Below, in pieces: positions 61,930 through 64,000 of a DNA stretch of 64,000 bases. A model generated the notes under the pieces. That model made no database searches. It saw only the letters and a list, made by a program, of their open reading frames with translations, and was not told the DNA's origin. Source of the DNA: Odontocerum albicorne (taxonomy: Eukaryota > Arthropoda > Insecta > Trichoptera > Odontoceridae). The stretch covers positions 23,639,847-23,703,846 of the forward strand of contig OX463859.1 in the NCBI GenBank assembly GCA_949825065.1. Direction: 5' to 3'. Within the stretch, counting starts at the first letter, position 1, and every line of letters begins with the position of its first letter. The position numbers were made by a program, and so were the translations under genes.

Positions 61930-62216
61930 CCTTGCCATTGTATGGTGAAACTGTCACCACTTATTAAATCCACCCATCCTGTCGTGTAGCTCATGACTGA
62001 GCATCGCAACACCTATGATATCCTTTGACAACTCCTGTCCATCTATGCCTAAACTCCACGGCCCGAAGAGCATTTGTTAAGGGTAGTCATGTTGCCTATC
62101 TCACTTGGTCATTCGAACGCATTGAGGATTTACCTATTGTGCGTCATCCTTCCACGCATCCCGTGATCATTCTCCAAACGGTATATTTGGTCACGAGCGA
62201 AAATAATCAAAGAACT
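61930..62216 (-). pseudogene. LINE-C C-terminus, copy 2
   Basis: On the minus strand GAATGATCACGGGATGCGTG + GAAGGATGACGCACAATAGG lines up with 42205-42245, and GTTGCGATGCTCAGTCATGA + GCTACACGACAGGATGG with 42368-42405. It is strongly decayed with many stops. Confidence 0.65.
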
Positions 62217-62600
62217 CATTGTATGTTAGACATATTGTCGACGATCTGTCCGTTATTCTCAGTTCTTTGAGAATGGAGGATTTCGTTCGTTATTTCGTCC
62301 ATGGAATTCATTACATCTTTATCCAGCATCACATTTTAAATGCATCTACGTCTCTCACTTGCTTTCAGACGCCCAGTCTCTCGCCGAACATAAATATTGC
62401 GAAGATAAGAAACTAAACTAGAAGCGTTTCGGTACGCCTTTTGGAATTGACCACTGCGCTCGGAGAATTCAGTGGTCAATTCCAAAAGGCGTAGATCAAT
62501 GAGAGAAGGTAGCGATGGAGAAGAGATTCCTCTTATGGCAGGTTGTAGTATGTCTCAATTAAAACCCAGGAGGTAGAGTGTACCGAGAATATATTTAAAA
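62217..62600. other. Unassigned DNA with a perfect 24 bp hairpin
   Basis: TACGCCTTTTGGAATTGACC + ACTG (62433-62456) is followed by a 13 nt loop and its exact inverse (62470-62493). No other feature was recognised. Confidence 0.6.
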
Positions 62601-62775
62601 ATTAAAAAGGACCCTTCTTATGAACGGTCAGTCGGTCACCGCAAGCTCACACCTCGCGAAATTCAACAATTTTCGGGAGTTTTGCGCAATGCTTAGACCG
62701 ACCGGTCAGCGATATACTCTGGCGACGACCGTTCAAAAGTCTCATTTCCTCTGCGGTCGCGACAACACACGGACC
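62601..62775. other. CpG-rich patch
   Basis: By eye there are about 19 CpG dinucleotides in 170 bp, against a window where CpG is scarce. The patch contains ACGGTCAGTCGGTCACCGCA, CACCTCGCGAAATT, GACCGACCGGTCAGCG and GCGGTCGCGAC. It could be a CpG-island-like promoter, or the end of an unrecognised element (inverted GGTCAGTCGGTC / GACCGACCGGTC pieces). No adjacent gene is recognised, and the 117-codon frame running from 62620 has no motif. Confidence 0.4.
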
Positions 62776-63784
62776 CAAACAAACATAAATATTTACATAG
62801 AAACCAAACAAATATCGAATTATTACAAGAATCTATACACATATAAATCAAAATATATCAATAATTTACACTTCAAATTACTAATATTATTCACATATAA
62901 AAGGGTGACGCATACGTCCGATACATCAACATTATTTAGTTTGTTACTGCGGTCTATTATTATCAAGATTTGACCTATTAATTTCCAGACCCAGGAGCTT
63001 GCTCTCTTGTTTACCCTTTTGAAAGAGCGTTCAAATATTTCGGACGTTTAACTTATCAAATAAAACTAAAATTATTCCCAAGCTTTATTTTGATTTTCCT
63101 TAGAAATGGAGTTCTGTGAATCGAAATAAATCTATTATAATATTTCATGGGAAAAGACAATAATTATATTCCACCAATCTACCATATTTTGGTAACCCCA
63201 TTAAACTATATTAGTTTATACTGCGTAAAGCTAAATGCTTCTATCAAAAACAAAAGATGGGCCATTAAATATATTAATTCTTGGCAGCAGAGACCACTGG
63301 GTAGACGGGTGAAATGGGGCACTTCGAAGATCTGCACCCACTCGTTTCTGATATACCCGAATTACGCAAACTTCCCCCTTAATCATCTCTATTTGAGTAA
63401 AGATCAAACATTGTCTTATTCTCAGAATAATCGGTTGGTTTCGGAATTGTTCTTGTTTTGATTAAAATACAAAAAATATAGATGAAAAATATTATATTAT
63501 ATTATATTTCGTAATTTTTCTGGCGCCAGTGGCCAAAAGAACTGTGAGGGCATCTTCATTCATAACCTAAATAATCCTTTATAAATTAGATTTTTTTTAA
63601 AGGTATGAAAATAAATGCAATATATGGGTAAGCCATAAAATATAAGAATACGAGTAAGTTAAGAAATTATGTTATTAAAGCAGTATTTTCTATTACCGTG
63701 TATTTTGTCATTTATTCTCTTCTATGTTATATCTCTCATTTTCACCTTTTCCTATGTCAATATATCTGTGAGAAATTGAACCCC
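62776..63784. other. Unassigned DNA
   Basis: An unrecognised plus-strand frame of 104 codons at 63147-63461 includes KRWAIKYINSWQQRPLGRRV and KWGTSKICTHSFLIYPNYA. It lies outside identified repeats, but nothing supports expression. Confidence 0.25.
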
Positions 63785-63962
63785 CAACCTCTAGACATCC
63801 AACCCGAATGTTGCGGATTCGACTCCCGTGGGAACCCTTTTTTTTAAGTTATCAGTCTAGTTTCTCCTTGAGATTATTCTTCAACATATTTCCCATTGGT
63901 TATAAGATCTGTATGTGGCAATAAGACCGACAAATTATAGTGTATAAACGAAACCGTAATGA
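63785..63962 (+). mobile_element. SINE-A copy
   Basis: Box B is GTTGCGGATTCGACTCCCGT (63811-63830). A T run and AAGTTATCAGTCTAGTTT follow. The tail CCCATTGGTTATAAGATCTG + TATGTGGCAATAAGACCGAC is followed by the terminus ATAGTGTATAAACGAAACCG + TAATGAAACAC. The 5' end is diverged. Confidence 0.65.
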
Positions 63963-64000
63963 AACACAACATTTATTCAATAATCAAATTTTATTCTTTT

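Noticed and set aside
63147..63461. 104-codon plus-strand frame as a gene
   Set aside because: No recognisable motif, neighbours or regulatory context.

Overview
This 64 kb window looks like gene-poor nuclear DNA from an arthropod, most likely an insect. It is AT-rich (roughly one third G+C by eye) and has no bacterial-style operons. The only protein signatures I recognise are decayed transposases (several mariner/Tc1 lineages) and C-terminal or internal pieces of non-LTR reverse transcriptases. It also holds tRNA-headed SINEs, MITEs and many minisatellites. The mobile-element mix would fit a hemipteran such as a planthopper, but that is only an inference. I found no intact host protein-coding gene, no true tRNA or rRNA gene, and no CRISPR array. 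The window is best read as intergenic or deep intronic sequence built from several generations of transposable elements.

Layout. 0-5 kb: LINE fragments, a probable MITE and a palindromic MITE (4119-4501). 5-9 kb: a 0.58 kb foldback with about 185 bp arms (5030-5607), a 122 bp duplication, two internally deleted Tc1/mariner elements with TA target duplications (6684-7148 and 8488-9047), and an AT-only block between them. 9.7-14 kb: a LINE-A tail, a dispersed repeat and a minus-strand SINE. 14.3-17.7 kb: a four-layer nest, with a minus-strand LINE-A split by a TTAA-flanked MITE, itself split by two abutting mariners. 18-25 kb: a SINE cluster, a 40 bp array, LINE pieces and a 73 bp x 10 array. 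27-36 kb: SINE-like repeats, a LINE-A copy with internal 112 bp repeats, a MITE split by a mariner at a site whose empty version sits at 40.5 kb, a hAT MITE, a LINE-B C-terminus, and a foldback split by a SINE. 36-45 kb: retroposon R1, SINE-B copies, 52 bp and 42 bp arrays, a long LINE-A fragment, a complete MITE, a hairpin trimer and LINE-C. 45-56 kb: SINE relics, two-copy dispersed repeats, R1 inserted in R3 with a 12 bp duplication, RT fragments, a 63 bp array and the best SINE-A. 56-64 kb: mostly unassigned DNA plus a 48 bp x 7 array generated inside a LINE-A reading frame, SINE-B, LINE-B and LINE-C pieces, and a CpG-rich patch.

The parts do not form a metabolic or defence system. What ties them together is element biology. 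A shared approximately 45 nt 3' tail occurs on SINE-A and on R4, suggesting one LINE machinery mobilises several heads. Deletion-derivative transposons keep their ends and lose their catalytic cores. Tandem arrays repeatedly arise inside or beside LINE-A and SINE-A. Family names LINE-A to LINE-E, SINE-A, SINE-B, MITE-M and R1 to R9 are local labels for this window, not database names. All repeat similarities were judged by eye.
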